Shown here in pieces: positions 52,470 through 61,234 of a stretch of 64,000 nt of DNA. Position 1 is the stretch's first letter. Each line of letters starts with the position of its first letter. The DNA comes from an uncultured Ruminococcus sp. (GTDB lineage: Bacteria > Bacillota > Clostridia > Oscillospirales > Acutalibacteraceae). The notes under the pieces were generated by a model. The model searched no databases, was not told the origin of the DNA, and worked only from the letters and a program-made list of their open reading frames with translations. A program made the position numbers and the translations under genes. Where the stretch lies: positions 1-64,000 of the forward strand of contig CADBCC010000001.1 in assembly GCA_902793125.1 (NCBI GenBank). The letters are read 5' to 3'.

Positions 52470-52649
52470 AATTATATTATACAACAAATTAAAAAAATTG
52501 CAATAGAAAATCACTTTATTTTTTTAAAAAATTAAAACTTTCAGCAAAGCAAAATCTTCCATTCAACAAATTGTATTTTCTGCCTGAAATTGCAAAAGAT
52601 AAAGGGGCAAGTGATTTAATTAATTTGATAGATAAGGGAGATTTTAGAT

Positions 52650-53192
52650 ATGAAGGCAACAGGAATTGTAAGGCGGATTGACGACCTCGGGAGAGTGGTT
52701 ATCCCCAAGGAAATCCGCAGAACTCTGCGAATCCGCGAGGGAGACCCGCTCGAGATTTACACCGCGACCGACGGCGAGGTTATTTTTAAGAAGTATTCGC
52801 CTATCGGGGAGATGTCGACGTTCGCTTCGCAGTACGCGGATGTGCTGTCGAGAATCACAAATCTGCCGACGATTATCTGCGACCGCGACCACGTTATAGC
52901 GGCATCGGGAGTTTCCAGGCGCGAATTCCTGGAACGCAGAATCACAAGCGCGCTCGAAAACTATATGGAGAACAGGAAAAGCTATCAGGCGAGCGCGAAT
53001 GATATTTCCGACGTTCAGCCCGTTGAAGGGCTGGAGCACAGAGCCGCGGTTATTTATCCGATTATCGCGGCGGGCGACATCGCCGGAGCGGTAGTTTTGC
53101 TCAAAAGCGAAAACAACCGAAACCCCTCTGAAACCGAACTCAAACTCGCCCAGAGCGCCGCCGAGTTTTTAGGTAAACAGATGGAAGGCTGA
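52650..53192 (+). CDS. spoVT: Stage V sporulation protein T
   Basis: 180 residues. The N-terminal AbrB/SpoVT swapped-hairpin DNA-binding domain (MKATGIVRRIDDLGRVVIPK, EIRRTLRIREGDPLEIYT) is followed by a GAF-like domain (about 55-178). The length and two-domain structure fit SpoVT rather than the shorter AbrB or Abh. It regulates forespore genes in spore formers. GGGAG precedes the ATG. It supports an endospore-forming host. Confidence 0.94.
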   Translation: MKATGIVRRIDDLGRVVIPKEIRRTLRIREGDPLEIYTATDGEVIFKKYSPIGEMSTFASQYADVLSRITNLPTIICDRDHVIAASGVSRREFLERRITSALENYMENRKSYQASANDISDVQPVEGLEHRAAVIYPIIAAGDIAGAVVLLKSENNRNPSETELKLAQSAAEFLGKQMEG

Positions 53193-53196
53193 ATAA

Positions 53197-53227
53197 ACGG
53201 CTGACTCAAAACGAGTCAGCCGTTTTT
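53197..53227 (+). terminator. spoVT terminator
   Basis: ACGGCTGACTC / GAGTCAGCCGT stem with 5-base loop followed by TTTTT. Confidence 0.9.
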
Positions 53228-53248
53228 GTAAAGATATAATTAAGTTTA

Positions 53249-53839
53249 TTAATAGTTTTTATACTTGATTTTTGTTGCCGCAAATTTAAATTTGGATTTG
53301 GAACTTTTTTTAACGGTTAAAGTAATCTTACACTGCTTAGTTGTTTTCTTCTCAATATTCTCATATATCTTGCCGATAATTGTGGCAGTATATTTCTTTT
53401 TGCTTTTTACAACCTTGCTTATTTTATACTTAGGCACCATTGTTCCGAAATCGCCGCCCGCATAAGCATAACCCGTCGTGCTTTTCATCAGGAAGCCAGA
53501 GCATTGAATTTTCTTAACATTTTTTCCAAACAAGTCTTTAACAGTCTTTTTAAGTTCAGCTTTTGTGTAGTCAAAATCTCTGTCAATATGATAGCGCACA
53601 AACGCGGCGATAGATAATCTTGTTTTGTTATTATTTTTTATGGTTGTTGTTCCTTTTTTCCCGAAAGATTCACCTATACAATAAGTAGAAATCCTTTTAA
53701 CCAGCTTTTTGAAGTTTTTGTTTTTAGACATACTGCGTGTAACATTGCTTTTAGCGCTCGCGGTTGCGGGAGTTGCAAGAACAGTTGTTACGCTGAAAAG
53801 CATAGTTAGTGTTAAAATGATTGATAATAGTTTTTTCAT
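53249..53839 (-). CDS. Small secreted basic protein of unknown function
   Basis: 196 residues. The signal peptide (1-29, KLLSIILTLTMLFSVTTVLA) is almost identical at the DNA level to that of the adjacent upstream gene. The mature part is strongly basic with repeated KK and SK. A DFGTMVPKYKISKVVKSKKK region and the C-terminal KCKITLTVKKSSKSKFKFAA may form a beta-rich domain. No family was recognised. It starts 13 bp after the stop of the RsiV-like gene, with AGGAGG, so the two form an operon. Confidence 0.7.
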   Translation of the reverse strand: MKKLLSIILTLTMLFSVTTVLATPATASAKSNVTRSMSKNKNFKKLVKRISTYCIGESFGKKGTTTIKNNNKTRLSIAAFVRYHIDRDFDYTKAELKKTVKDLFGKNVKKIQCSGFLMKSTTGYAYAGGDFGTMVPKYKISKVVKSKKKYTATIIGKIYENIEKKTTKQCKITLTVKKSSKSKFKFAATKIKYKNY

Positions 53840-53853
53840 AAAAAATCCTCCTT
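53774..53853. repeat. Signal-peptide cassette repeat, copy 1
   Basis: 80 bp covering the ribosome site and signal peptide codons of the 196-residue protein, with 50 bp (53790-53839) identical to 54537-54586. Confidence 0.85.
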
Positions 53854-54586
53854 ATTTAATTTTTATCTGGGTAGGCCCTACGGCATATACAGATAACTCG
53901 TATTGACTGAAATACACATATATGTATTTGCCTTTAAGCCAAATATTGAACTTGTTAATTTTTGTGTTTTTAACTATCTGCAATGCATCGTTATAATAAT
54001 TCTGCGGATTTGCGTTTATTTTTTTCTTAACAGCACTTACTATTTTTTGTTTGAGTTTTTTGCCGCTGTACTTTGTCAGTTTCGAATTTGATATTTTTTT
54101 GCCTGTTTTTTTGCTGAAATTATATCCTTTTACACTTCTTTCTCCGTGCGGACCTAACGCGTAAGTATATTCAGACATTTTAAAACTATACTTACCTTTT
54201 GCGTTATATACAAATTTTACGTCCACTTCACATACATAATAACAGACAGTTTGGAAGGAAGATAAGTTTTTAAAAAATGATAGGCCATTATTTGAATAAT
54301 CGGATTTTGCCATTTTTTCTATATTATCAGTATGTTTTTTTACTTCCTTTTTTATATAGTTATTAACCTTTTTCGCGGCTTTGGACTTTGATTTTAACTG
54401 TGGATATTTAGCTTTACTCTTAAATATTAATGTTCCTTCTTTTTTTAGATTTTTATTTATTTTTTTATATTTAACATATTTTTTTCCTGTTTTTGAAGCC
54501 GCACTCACTGTAGTAGGAACGGCAAGAACAGTTGCTACGCTGAAAAGCATAGTTAGTGTTAAAATGATTGATAATAGTTTTTTCAT
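53852..54586 (-). CDS. Secreted RsiV-like (DUF3298 / DUF4163) protein
   Basis: 244 residues with a signal peptide (1-29). Residues about 50-140 resemble DUF4163. The C-terminal part (NKFNIWLKGKYIYVYFSQY, ELSVYAVGPTQIKI) matches the end of DUF3298, as in the extracellular half of the anti-sigma factor RsiV. Here there is no transmembrane anchor or anti-sigma domain, only a signal peptide, so it is a secreted form. Binding of a wall fragment or lysozyme-like ligand is possible by family analogy only. Confidence 0.72.
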   Translation of the reverse strand: MKKLLSIILTLTMLFSVATVLAVPTTVSAASKTGKKYVKYKKINKNLKKEGTLIFKSKAKYPQLKSKSKAAKKVNNYIKKEVKKHTDNIEKMAKSDYSNNGLSFFKNLSSFQTVCYYVCEVDVKFVYNAKGKYSFKMSEYTYALGPHGERSVKGYNFSKKTGKKISNSKLTKYSGKKLKQKIVSAVKKKINANPQNYYNDALQIVKNTKINKFNIWLKGKYIYVYFSQYELSVYAVGPTQIKIK

Positions 54587-54600
54587 TAAAAATCCTCCTT
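54521..54600. repeat. Signal-peptide cassette repeat, copy 2
   Basis: Partner of 53774-53853, about 95 percent identical over 80 bp. Confidence 0.85.
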
Positions 54601-54752
54601 TTTTATAGCCCGTTAATAATTCCGGAATTCTGACGGGATGATTATATTCTTACAAAATATATTCTATCACATTTCAGCTTTTATTTAACTTGATTTACTG
54701 CACAAAATTCCAACCCTGCATTTGTGCAATTTTCACAACAGAATCGGCATAA

Positions 54753-54783
54753 GAAAACGGCCTCCGAAAGGAAGCCGTTTTTA
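54753..54783. terminator. Terminator hairpin (copy 1 of repeated type)
   Basis: AACGGCCTCC-GAAA-GGAAGCCGTT with T-runs. The same hairpin core occurs at 55738-55761. Confidence 0.8.
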
Positions 54784-54910
54784 ATCATATTATTATTGTT
54801 ATCATAATAGTAATATGAAGTACCCTCAGAATTTTCTTTACTCGTACGCAGTCCGTCGGCGTTGTAGCTGAACTTTACCGTATCGTCAACTGTGGTCTCG
54901 GTATCGCCTC
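54776..54910 (-). pseudogene. RHS/YD-repeat protein relic
   Basis: Minus-strand translation gives GDTETTVDDTVKFSYNADGL, then RTSKENSEGTSYYYYDN and NNNMIKNGF. The FSYNADGLRTSK...YYYYDN pattern is a classic RHS (YD) repeat. There is no start, and upstream codons shift frame, so only a fragment remains, ending at the terminator 54753-54783. Confidence 0.7.
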
Positions 54911-54971
54911 AACTACTCTGAGAAAGCTGCCGTCAGAAGAAATGAGATATTTATACAGCGCATTACTTTTG

Positions 54972-55634
54972 CTATTTATTTAGCGCAACAAATTTAAACC
55001 CGTTTTTCTTAGCGTATTTCTCGGCGGCGGTGCCTTTATAGCCTTTGATTGTGAAACACTTTATTTTCTTGCTATAAGATTTATACCCAAAAGCTTTTTT
55101 GCCGATTTTTTTTACACTTTTAGGTATTGTTATCTTTTTAAGTTTTGGGCAATCACTGAAAACAAAACTTTTGATAGTTTTTAATTTACGTGAGAGCTTT
55201 ACTTTGGAAAGGTTTTTACATTCTCCAAAAGCATCACTAGCTATAGATTTTACGCTGTTAGGAATACTTATTTTTTTTATGCTTGTACAATGCCAAAACG
55301 CGTCTGCTCCAATAGTTTTAACAGTATTAGGAATTTTCACGGATTTTATTAAACAATTATAATTCAGAGGAGCGCTTTCTTCTCCGATTTTACATCCAAA
55401 TCCCCAAGATGAAATACTTGTAACTCCTTTTTTTAGTACAATATGTTCGGGTTGTTCAACGTCTTTCCACGGCGCATTTTCACAATTATATTTCATTTTA
55501 CCTTTAATGTTTATGGTGAGCGTCTTGGTTTTATTGTTATAAGAATAGAGTCTTTCTTTTGCACATGCAGAAAAAGCACTTATTGAAGTAAGCATTATAC
55601 AGAACGTTAAAAATAATTTAATAGTTTTTTTCAT
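54972..55634 (-). CDS. Secreted BspA-type leucine-rich-repeat protein
   Basis: 220 residues. The leader ends at a cysteine (ISAFSACAKE), which could be a lipobox or a plain signal peptide. Residues about 60-200 hold LRR_5 (BspA-like) repeats: VKIPNTVKTIGADAFWHCTS, ISIPNSVKSIASDAFGECKN, VKLSRKLKTIKSFVFSDCPK and ITIPKSVKKIGKKAFG. The last 25 residues (GYKGTAAEKYAKKNGFKFVA) are a common C-terminal cap of such proteins. Family members act as adhesins. AGGAGG precedes the start. Confidence 0.85.
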   Translation of the reverse strand: MKKTIKLFLTFCIMLTSISAFSACAKERLYSYNNKTKTLTINIKGKMKYNCENAPWKDVEQPEHIVLKKGVTSISSWGFGCKIGEESAPLNYNCLIKSVKIPNTVKTIGADAFWHCTSIKKISIPNSVKSIASDAFGECKNLSKVKLSRKLKTIKSFVFSDCPKLKKITIPKSVKKIGKKAFGYKSYSKKIKCFTIKGYKGTAAEKYAKKNGFKFVALNK

Positions 55635-55733
55635 ATTGATGACCTCCTATAATCATATTATATCAAATTAAACTCTTTTTTTCATCGGCTTTATTTCACA
55701 AAATTTTAAAGTCACTTTTGTACACATAGCATA

Positions 55734-55767
55734 GAAAAACGGCCTCCGAAAGGAAGCCGTCTTTTTT
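55734..55767 (-). terminator. ftsZ terminator (copy 2 of repeated hairpin)
   Basis: ACGGCCTCC-GAAA-GGAAGCCGT. Its core is identical to that at 54753-54783. Confidence 0.8.
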
Positions 55768-55777
55768 AATTTATTAA

Positions 55778-56878
55778 TTATTTATTAAAGATTGACATAA
55801 TATCGTAGAATGTATCGTCGTCATCGTCGTCGGTATTATCCTTATCCTTGGGATCGTCGTCGTTTTCGATGATTACGTTATCGTCGTCAGCCGCGGCGGG
55901 AATAGCGGGAGCAGCTTTACCGTCGCCGTTAAAGCCTGTAGCGATTACGGTTACGCTGATTGCGTCGTCCATATTCTCGTCTATTACCGCACCCCAGATA
56001 ATATTCGCGTCGTCGGATACCTTGTCCTTAATCATAGTAGAAGCGGCGTCGATATCCTCGAGGCTGATGTCGGGTGAAGCTGTGATGTTGATAATAACAC
56101 CCTTAGCTCCGTCGATAGAAGTCTCAAGAAGCGGGCTTGAGATAGCCGCGTCGGCAGCTTCGATAGCCTTGTCCTTACCTGTGGCAAGTCCCATACCCAT
56201 ATGAGCGTAACCCGCGTCTTTCATTACGGAAGTAACATCCGCGAAGTCGAGGTTAACCATACCGGGAACTAAGATAAGGTCTGAGATGCTCTGTACACCC
56301 TGACGGAGTACGTCGTCCGCGATAGCGAAAGCGTTCTGCAGAGTAATCGGAGCCTCGGAAACATATTTTAATCTTTCGTTGGGAACGATGATAAGCGAGT
56401 CAACGCAGGCGGCGAGTTCCTGAATACCCTGCTCAGCCTGAGCCATTCTTCTCTTACCCTCAAAAGCGAAGGGCTTTGTAACAACAGCTGCTGTTAAAAT
56501 TCCCATATCCTTAGCGATTTTAGCTACTACGGGAGCGGCTCCTGTACCTGTGCCGCCGCCCATACCGGCTGTTACGAATACCATATCGGTATCCTTTAAG
56601 AGAGCGGCGATTTCTTCCTTGCTCTCCTCAGCGGCTTTCTGGCCGATTTCGGGCATTGAGCCCGCGCCCTTACCTTTTGTAAGCTTTTCGCCGATCTGTA
56701 CGGTCTGCGAAGCTTTGGATAATCTTAATACGTGGTCATCGGTATTTACGGCGATAAATTCAACATTCTTTACCTCCATAGTTACCATGCGGTTGATGGC
56801 GTTTCCGCCGCCTCCGCCGACGCCGATAACCTTTATTACAGGCATATACTCACTTTCCATTTCTAAAGCAAAAGCCAT
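55778..56878 (-). CDS. ftsZ: Cell division protein FtsZ
   Basis: 366 residues. This tubulin-like GTPase forms the Z ring at midcell. [16 protein letters not shown] and the tubulin signature [16 protein letters not shown] bind [21 protein letters not shown] is helix H7-like, and the T7 loop is [11 protein letters not shown]. The C-terminal linker is very acidic (DDDDDTFYD), and the end ([12 protein letters not shown]) departs from the usual basic D-I-P-x-F-L-R-R-type tail that binds FtsA and SepF. It is separated from ftsQ by 170 bp and ends with its own terminator. Confidence 0.96.
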   Translation of the reverse strand: MAFALEMESEYMPVIKVIGVGGGGGNAINRMVTMEVKNVEFIAVNTDDHVLRLSKASQTVQIGEKLTKGKGAGSMPEIGQKAAEESKEEIAALLKDTDMVFVTAGMGGGTGTGAAPVVAKIAKDMGILTAAVVTKPFAFEGKRRMAQAEQGIQELAACVDSLIIVPNERLKYVSEAPITLQNAFAIADDVLRQGVQSISDLILVPGMVNLDFADVTSVMKDAGYAHMGMGLATGKDKAIEAADAAISSPLLETSIDGAKGVIINITASPDISLEDIDAASTMIKDKVSDDANIIWGAVIDENMDDAISVTVIATGFNGDGKAAPAIPAAADDDNVIIENDDDPKDKDNTDDDDDDTFYDIMSIFNK

Positions 56879-57050
56879 TTTAACTTCCTCCTTGCAATTT
56901 CATCCAAATTACAGATATATTCCATTAATTTATAACACAAATCAACACTCTAAGACTAACATATTTTTTCTTAAAAGTAAATATAAATTAAAAAATTTTA
57001 ACCAAAAGACTAAAAATCATCATATTTAAAGCCATTTATTAGCATTTTTG

Positions 57051-58562
57051 TTACTCCTCGGGGTCGGTAGGATACTGCTCGCCGCTGTTTTCGTCACCGC
57101 CGTTATCTTCTTCGTCATTTTCTTCCACGGTGCTTTCTTCGGTTTTAACAGCGACAAACGTCGACCTGACGGTAGTTTCCGCGGTGGTTGAAGCCGTAGG
57201 AACGGTTTCGTCCTCGTCCTTTTCTTTTATGCTTCCCTCTTTAAAGTATGATTTTTTGGTTTTGTCACATTTGGAAACATTAAGAATTCCTTTAATTTTA
57301 CCCGTATGGTTCGGGTCAAGCTTTTCACCGATAATAGCGAAAGCGGTTTTCAGCTTATAGTCCAGAGCCTCGGGAACCCCGATCCGGATTTTAATACGCT
57401 TATCGTATGTAATTGAAATATCGGAAATTTTCCTTATATTAATTTCGGTAATTTTCGAGTATTTATTCTTCTTTATACACTCCGTAAGACTGTTAAGCGC
57501 CTTTGTATAGGAATTATCCTTAAACTCAACTTTATCGCCGACTTCAGTCGACTTTAAAGCGGGCGCTACAAGCGAAGTAAGCTTTTTGGATTTTTTAGGT
57601 ATCTGCTCCAAAATCCTGTTTTCGTCGCTCACCTTAAAATACATTCCGCCGGTCTTAACGCATTGGGCTTCTTTCGCGTTTTCAATATCAATAACGATAG
57701 AGTTCGGAAGCTGGAAAGAGATACCCGCGGATTTAATATAAGGCAGATTATCCCTTACGGCATTTTTATTACCGAACATTGACGCCATAAAAATGTTATC
57801 GCCTTCTCTTACCCCGGCAAGTCTTATTATAGTATCTTCGGGATAATATTTATTACCGTTTACGTAGATGTTTTCCGCCTTAAAAAGCACGGTAAGCGAA
57901 AGTACAACTCCGACAACAATAACGGTTGTAATTATCGTAACATACGCGAAAATTCTGCGCGCTCTCCGCTTTTTCGGCGAAATCGGCTTAGGCATTTTCT
58001 TTTCGCGCTTGCGGCGTTCTTTTCTTGCCTGAGCTTTTCTTACGGCAACCTCATCGGCGTAAAAACCGTCTTTGTGGTCTTTAGATTCAAGATTGCGCAC
58101 ACGCTTCGCGGTTTCTTTTTCGATTACGTCGGGCATTGTTTTTTTGCTCCGGCGCTGTTTATTCTGATTCTGAGCTTTTTGGGCTTTTTTATTATCAACG
58201 GGGCGGACTCGTCTTTCGAAAGCGGGACGGCCGTTTTCGTCAATATACCTCTCGCTTTCGACCTCGATATTCTGAACCCTTACGTTCCTGTCTTCGGAAG
58301 CTCTGCGCATACGTTCCGCCTGAGCCCTGCGTCTGTATTCTTCTTCGCTTATCGGTCTGCGGTTTTCGGGATTTCGGGGCGGTTGCGGATTCATATGGAC
58401 GCTGCCGTTTTTACGAGCCTGCTTACGCGCGGCTTCTCTGCTTTTAGAAGCTTTTTTACGGCGTTTTTCGTATATCTTCTGTTGCTTTTTACGCTGTTTT
58501 TCAAGCGCTTTAATCTCCTTCGGGCTCAGTTGTCTTCTGCGCCGAGGTCTTCTTTCGTCCAT
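57051..58562 (-). CDS. ftsQ: Cell division protein FtsQ/DivIB
   Basis: 503 residues, long for the family. Residues 1-215 are a very basic, Arg/Lys/Gln-rich cytoplasmic region. One membrane helix follows (about 218-238, VTIITTVIVVGVVLSLTVLF), then a POTRA domain (about 240-310, IYVNGNKYYPEDTIIRLAGV) and a FtsQ/DivIB domain to about 430. The tail is acidic and Thr/Ser-rich. It stabilises the divisome with FtsL/FtsB, which are not in the window. It lies between murA and ftsZ, as in many Firmicutes. The large basic N-terminus is unusual and could bind nucleic acid or acidic partners. Confidence 0.87.
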   Translation of the reverse strand: MDERRPRRRRQLSPKEIKALEKQRKKQQKIYEKRRKKASKSREAARKQARKNGSVHMNPQPPRNPENRRPISEEEYRRRAQAERMRRASEDRNVRVQNIEVESERYIDENGRPAFERRVRPVDNKKAQKAQNQNKQRRSKKTMPDVIEKETAKRVRNLESKDHKDGFYADEVAVRKAQARKERRKREKKMPKPISPKKRRARRIFAYVTIITTVIVVGVVLSLTVLFKAENIYVNGNKYYPEDTIIRLAGVREGDNIFMASMFGNKNAVRDNLPYIKSAGISFQLPNSIVIDIENAKEAQCVKTGGMYFKVSDENRILEQIPKKSKKLTSLVAPALKSTEVGDKVEFKDNSYTKALNSLTECIKKNKYSKITEINIRKISDISITYDKRIKIRIGVPEALDYKLKTAFAIIGEKLDPNHTGKIKGILNVSKCDKTKKSYFKEGSIKEKDEDETVPTASTTAETTVRSTFVAVKTEESTVEENDEEDNGGDENSGEQYPTDPEE

Positions 58563-58596
58563 ATTATCACCCCTTTCCTTGGTTTTATTATTCCTT

Positions 58597-59850
58597 CTAT
58601 ATCTTTTTTACATCTGCTCCGAGCGAGCATAATATTACTTCAAAATTTTCATATCCTCGTTCGAGAAATTCAATCCCGCTTACCTGTGTTTCGCCTTCGG
58701 CTGAGAGAGCCGCGACAATAAGCGAAGCCGCTCCTCTTAAATCCTGAGCCTCAACTTTCGCTCCGTAAAGAGTTTTTACGCCGTTTACAACAGCTACTTT
58801 GCCCTGGACATTTATATCGGCTCCGAGCCTTGTAAGCTCGCCGACATGCTTAAAACGGTTTTCAAAAATATTCTCCACAAAAACCGAAGTTCCGTCGCAT
58901 ACCGACGCCGCCGCCATAAGCGGAGCCTGGGCGTCTGTGGGAAAGCCGGGATAAGGCATAGTCCTCACAAGAGGCATAGCTTTTAATTTTTCGGGAGCGG
59001 AAAAGTTCATATTTCCGTCTTTAAAACTCACTTTACATCCTGTTTCCTCGAAAACGGGAATTACCGAACTTAAATGATTTCGTATTACACCGTTTACGGT
59101 GATACTGCTTTTCGTAACCGCCGCCGCCGACATAAGAGTGGAAGCGACTATACGGTCGGGGATAATACTGTGGGAAACCCCGTAGAGCTCCCGAACCCCG
59201 TCTATTACAATTACGCCTTCGCCCGAGCCGTAAATCTCCGCGCCCGCGTCAATTAGATAATCGCACAAATCGCAGATTTCGGGCTCTCTCGCGGCGTTAA
59301 CTATTGTTGTGGTTCCTTCGGCGAGCACCGCCGCCAAAATAATATTTTCCGTAGCGCCTACGCTCGGAAAAGAAAGGTCGATTTTAGCGCCTTTTAGTCC
59401 TTTTTCGGCTTTGCACACAATTGAGCCGTGGCGTTCAAAAATTTTCGCGCCCATTTTTTTAAGCGCTTTTAAATGCAGATCAATCGGTCTGGGGCCTAAC
59501 TCACATCCCCCGGGGAAGCTCAGCTTAGCGTATCCTGTACGGGCAAGTATCGCTCCCAAAAATACAATTGAGCTGCGCATTTCACGCATAAGGCTGTCGG
59601 GAATTTCATTTTCGCAAAGTCCGCCGCAGTTAAGAACGAGCGCGCCGTTTTGCTCCTTTGCCTCGCAGCCTAAATAACGCAGAATCCTCAGACAAGCGTC
59701 AACGTCCGTAAGTTCAGGGCAGTTGTAAAGTATATTATCGCCTTTCGTAAGAATAGTTGCCGAAAGAATCGGAAGCGCGCTGTTTTTAGCGCCCTGCAGT
59801 TCAACCTCTCCGTAAAGCTTTTTACCGCCGTTTATCACAAACCCTGACAC
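58597..59850 (-). CDS. murA: UDP-N-acetylglucosamine 1-carboxyvinyltransferase
   Basis: 417 residues from the GTG at 59850, which has AAGGGG upstream; a GTG three codons earlier is possible. It catalyses the first committed step of peptidoglycan synthesis from UDP-GlcNAc and PEP. LQGAKNSALPILSATIL holds the conserved Lys-Asn, SFPGGCELGPRPIDLH the reactive Cys loop (a fosfomycin-sensitive Cys type), and FPTDAQAPLMAAASV and ENRFKHVGELTRLGADI the other signatures. It sits in the dcw cluster between murG and ftsQ. Confidence 0.95.
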   Translation of the reverse strand: MSGFVINGGKKLYGEVELQGAKNSALPILSATILTKGDNILYNCPELTDVDACLRILRYLGCEAKEQNGALVLNCGGLCENEIPDSLMREMRSSIVFLGAILARTGYAKLSFPGGCELGPRPIDLHLKALKKMGAKIFERHGSIVCKAEKGLKGAKIDLSFPSVGATENIILAAVLAEGTTTIVNAAREPEICDLCDYLIDAGAEIYGSGEGVIVIDGVRELYGVSHSIIPDRIVASTLMSAAAVTKSSITVNGVIRNHLSSVIPVFEETGCKVSFKDGNMNFSAPEKLKAMPLVRTMPYPGFPTDAQAPLMAAASVCDGTSVFVENIFENRFKHVGELTRLGADINVQGKVAVVNGVKTLYGAKVEAQDLRGAASLIVAALSAEGETQVSGIEFLERGYENFEVILCSLGADVKKI

Positions 59851-59911
59851 CGAAAGCACCCCTTAAAACATAATACCAGTTATATTTTATGGATACTTTG
59901 AGTTTATGTTA

Positions 59912-61033
59912 CTAAATTGTGCCTGTAATATGTTTTATAATCGAATAGATTCGCTCGTTTGTATCGAGTATAGCCATTTTTCGGGAATTAGCGGAATACT
60001 CTTTAAGTTTTTCGCTGTCCTGAAGCAGGCTGTCGGCTTTTTCAATTAAGAGTTCTTCGGTTAAATCCTTTTCCTCGATAATCTCAGCCGCTTTATTATT
60101 AACAAGCGCCATAGCGTTGTGGTACTGGTGATTTTCGGCAACGTTCGGTGACGGAATAAGAATCGCGGGTTTTCCGAGAGCCTGAATCTCGGAAAGCGTA
60201 ATTGCGCCCGCTCTCGAAATTACCAAATCAGCCGCCGCCATACAAGTCGCCATATTGTCTATATATTCACGCACATCAAGGTTAGAGCATTTACGAATGT
60301 CCACACCCTTTTCCTTAATAAGATCGGGGAACCAGAGTCCGTTTCTTCCGTAGCCGTGGATATGCTGATACTGTCCGTCTTTACCGCTGCGGGCAATAAG
60401 TCCCGCAACACCCTCGTTTATTTTACGGGCTCCGAGCGAGCCTCCGAAAGAAAGCACCAAAGGTCTTTCGTCAAGTCCTAATTCCCTGCGCGCGTTATAC
60501 TTATCGGCTTCGATAATTTCACGGCGAACGGGGTTTCCCGTTACAACGCAGTTGCTGTTTTTATCAAAATATTTTTCCGCGTCTTTTACGGCAAGCATAA
60601 CTCGTTTCGCGGATTTGGCGAGCATTTTATTTGTAACGCCCGGGTAGGCGTTTTGCTCGTGGATTATTGTGGGGATACCCATCTTCGCGGCAGTTCTTAA
60701 AACGGGACCGCTTACGTAACCGCCTGTGCCCACACAGATATCGGGTTTAAATTTTTCGAGTATTTTTTTAGCTTCTCTCGAGGAAGTAAAAGTTCTTTTT
60801 ACGGTAAGAACATTCTGCTTTAAAGCGGCGGGAGTGAGCTTGCGCTGGAATCCGCTTATTGTAATTGACTCAATATCAAATCCCGCTTTAGGTACAAGAG
60901 TTTCTTCCATTCCGCCTTTATTTCCGACAAACAGAATTTCAGCGTTTTTATCTTTACTGCGTACAAAACCCGCAATAGCAAGCGCGGGATTAATATGTCC
61001 CGCGGTTCCTCCGCCCGCAAATACAATCTTCAT
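59912..61033 (-). CDS. murG: UDP-N-acetylglucosamine--lipid I GlcNAc transferase MurG
   Basis: 373 residues. This peripheral membrane glycosyltransferase converts lipid I to lipid II. MKIVFAGGGTAGHINPALAI is the N-terminal glycine loop, VGTGGYVSGPVL and IHEQNAYPGVTNKML follow, SFGGSLGARKINE is the second glycine loop, and ISRAGAITLSEIQALGKPAI the UDP-GlcNAc site. The frame opens seven codons upstream in element copy C, but the ATG at 61033 gives the exact family N-terminus. The ribosome site is weak. Confidence 0.95.
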   Translation of the reverse strand: MKIVFAGGGTAGHINPALAIAGFVRSKDKNAEILFVGNKGGMEETLVPKAGFDIESITISGFQRKLTPAALKQNVLTVKRTFTSSREAKKILEKFKPDICVGTGGYVSGPVLRTAAKMGIPTIIHEQNAYPGVTNKMLAKSAKRVMLAVKDAEKYFDKNSNCVVTGNPVRREIIEADKYNARRELGLDERPLVLSFGGSLGARKINEGVAGLIARSGKDGQYQHIHGYGRNGLWFPDLIKEKGVDIRKCSNLDVREYIDNMATCMAAADLVISRAGAITLSEIQALGKPAILIPSPNVAENHQYHNAMALVNNKAAEIIEEKDLTEELLIEKADSLLQDSEKLKEYSANSRKMAILDTNERIYSIIKHITGTI

Positions 61034-61043
61034 ATTTTTATCT

Positions 61044-61144
61044 GCCCGCGTCAAACGCGGACGTTCCTTTCTGAAAATTTATATCCCGTACCTTTAACTT
61101 TCCATAAGTTTTTGAGGCTTGGGAAAAGTTCATCTATACAATTT
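61044..61144 (-). repeat. Intergenic element family, copy C
   Basis: Plus-strand hairpin CCGCGT-CAA-ACGCGG, then GTTCCTTTC, ATATCCCGTACCTTTAACT, CCATAAGTTTTTGAGGCTTGG and AAAGTTCATCTATACAATTT. The hairpin ends about 10 nt upstream of the murG ATG. Confidence 0.75.
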
Positions 61145-61234
61145 CCAACTATTTACTATTAACTAAACTTCAACCCCGCCGTTAATCATTCTTTCCGAAT
61201 GAAATTACTTTTCAAAAGCGGATTCGGCTTTCGG

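Larger units (their letters stand above)
52265..52649. other. cas9-spoVT intergenic region
   Basis: 385 bp holding the cas9 promoter, the tracrRNA and its promoter. The rightmost 140 bp are AT-rich and should contain the spoVT promoter, but no strong -10/-35 pair or clear sigma-G site was recognised. Confidence 0.6.
54587..54971. other. Intergenic region with gene relic
   Basis: 385 bp. It contains an RHS-repeat relic (54776-54910) and a terminator hairpin (54753-54783). The remainder, near the RsiV-like gene, is AT-rich upstream sequence. Confidence 0.6.
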
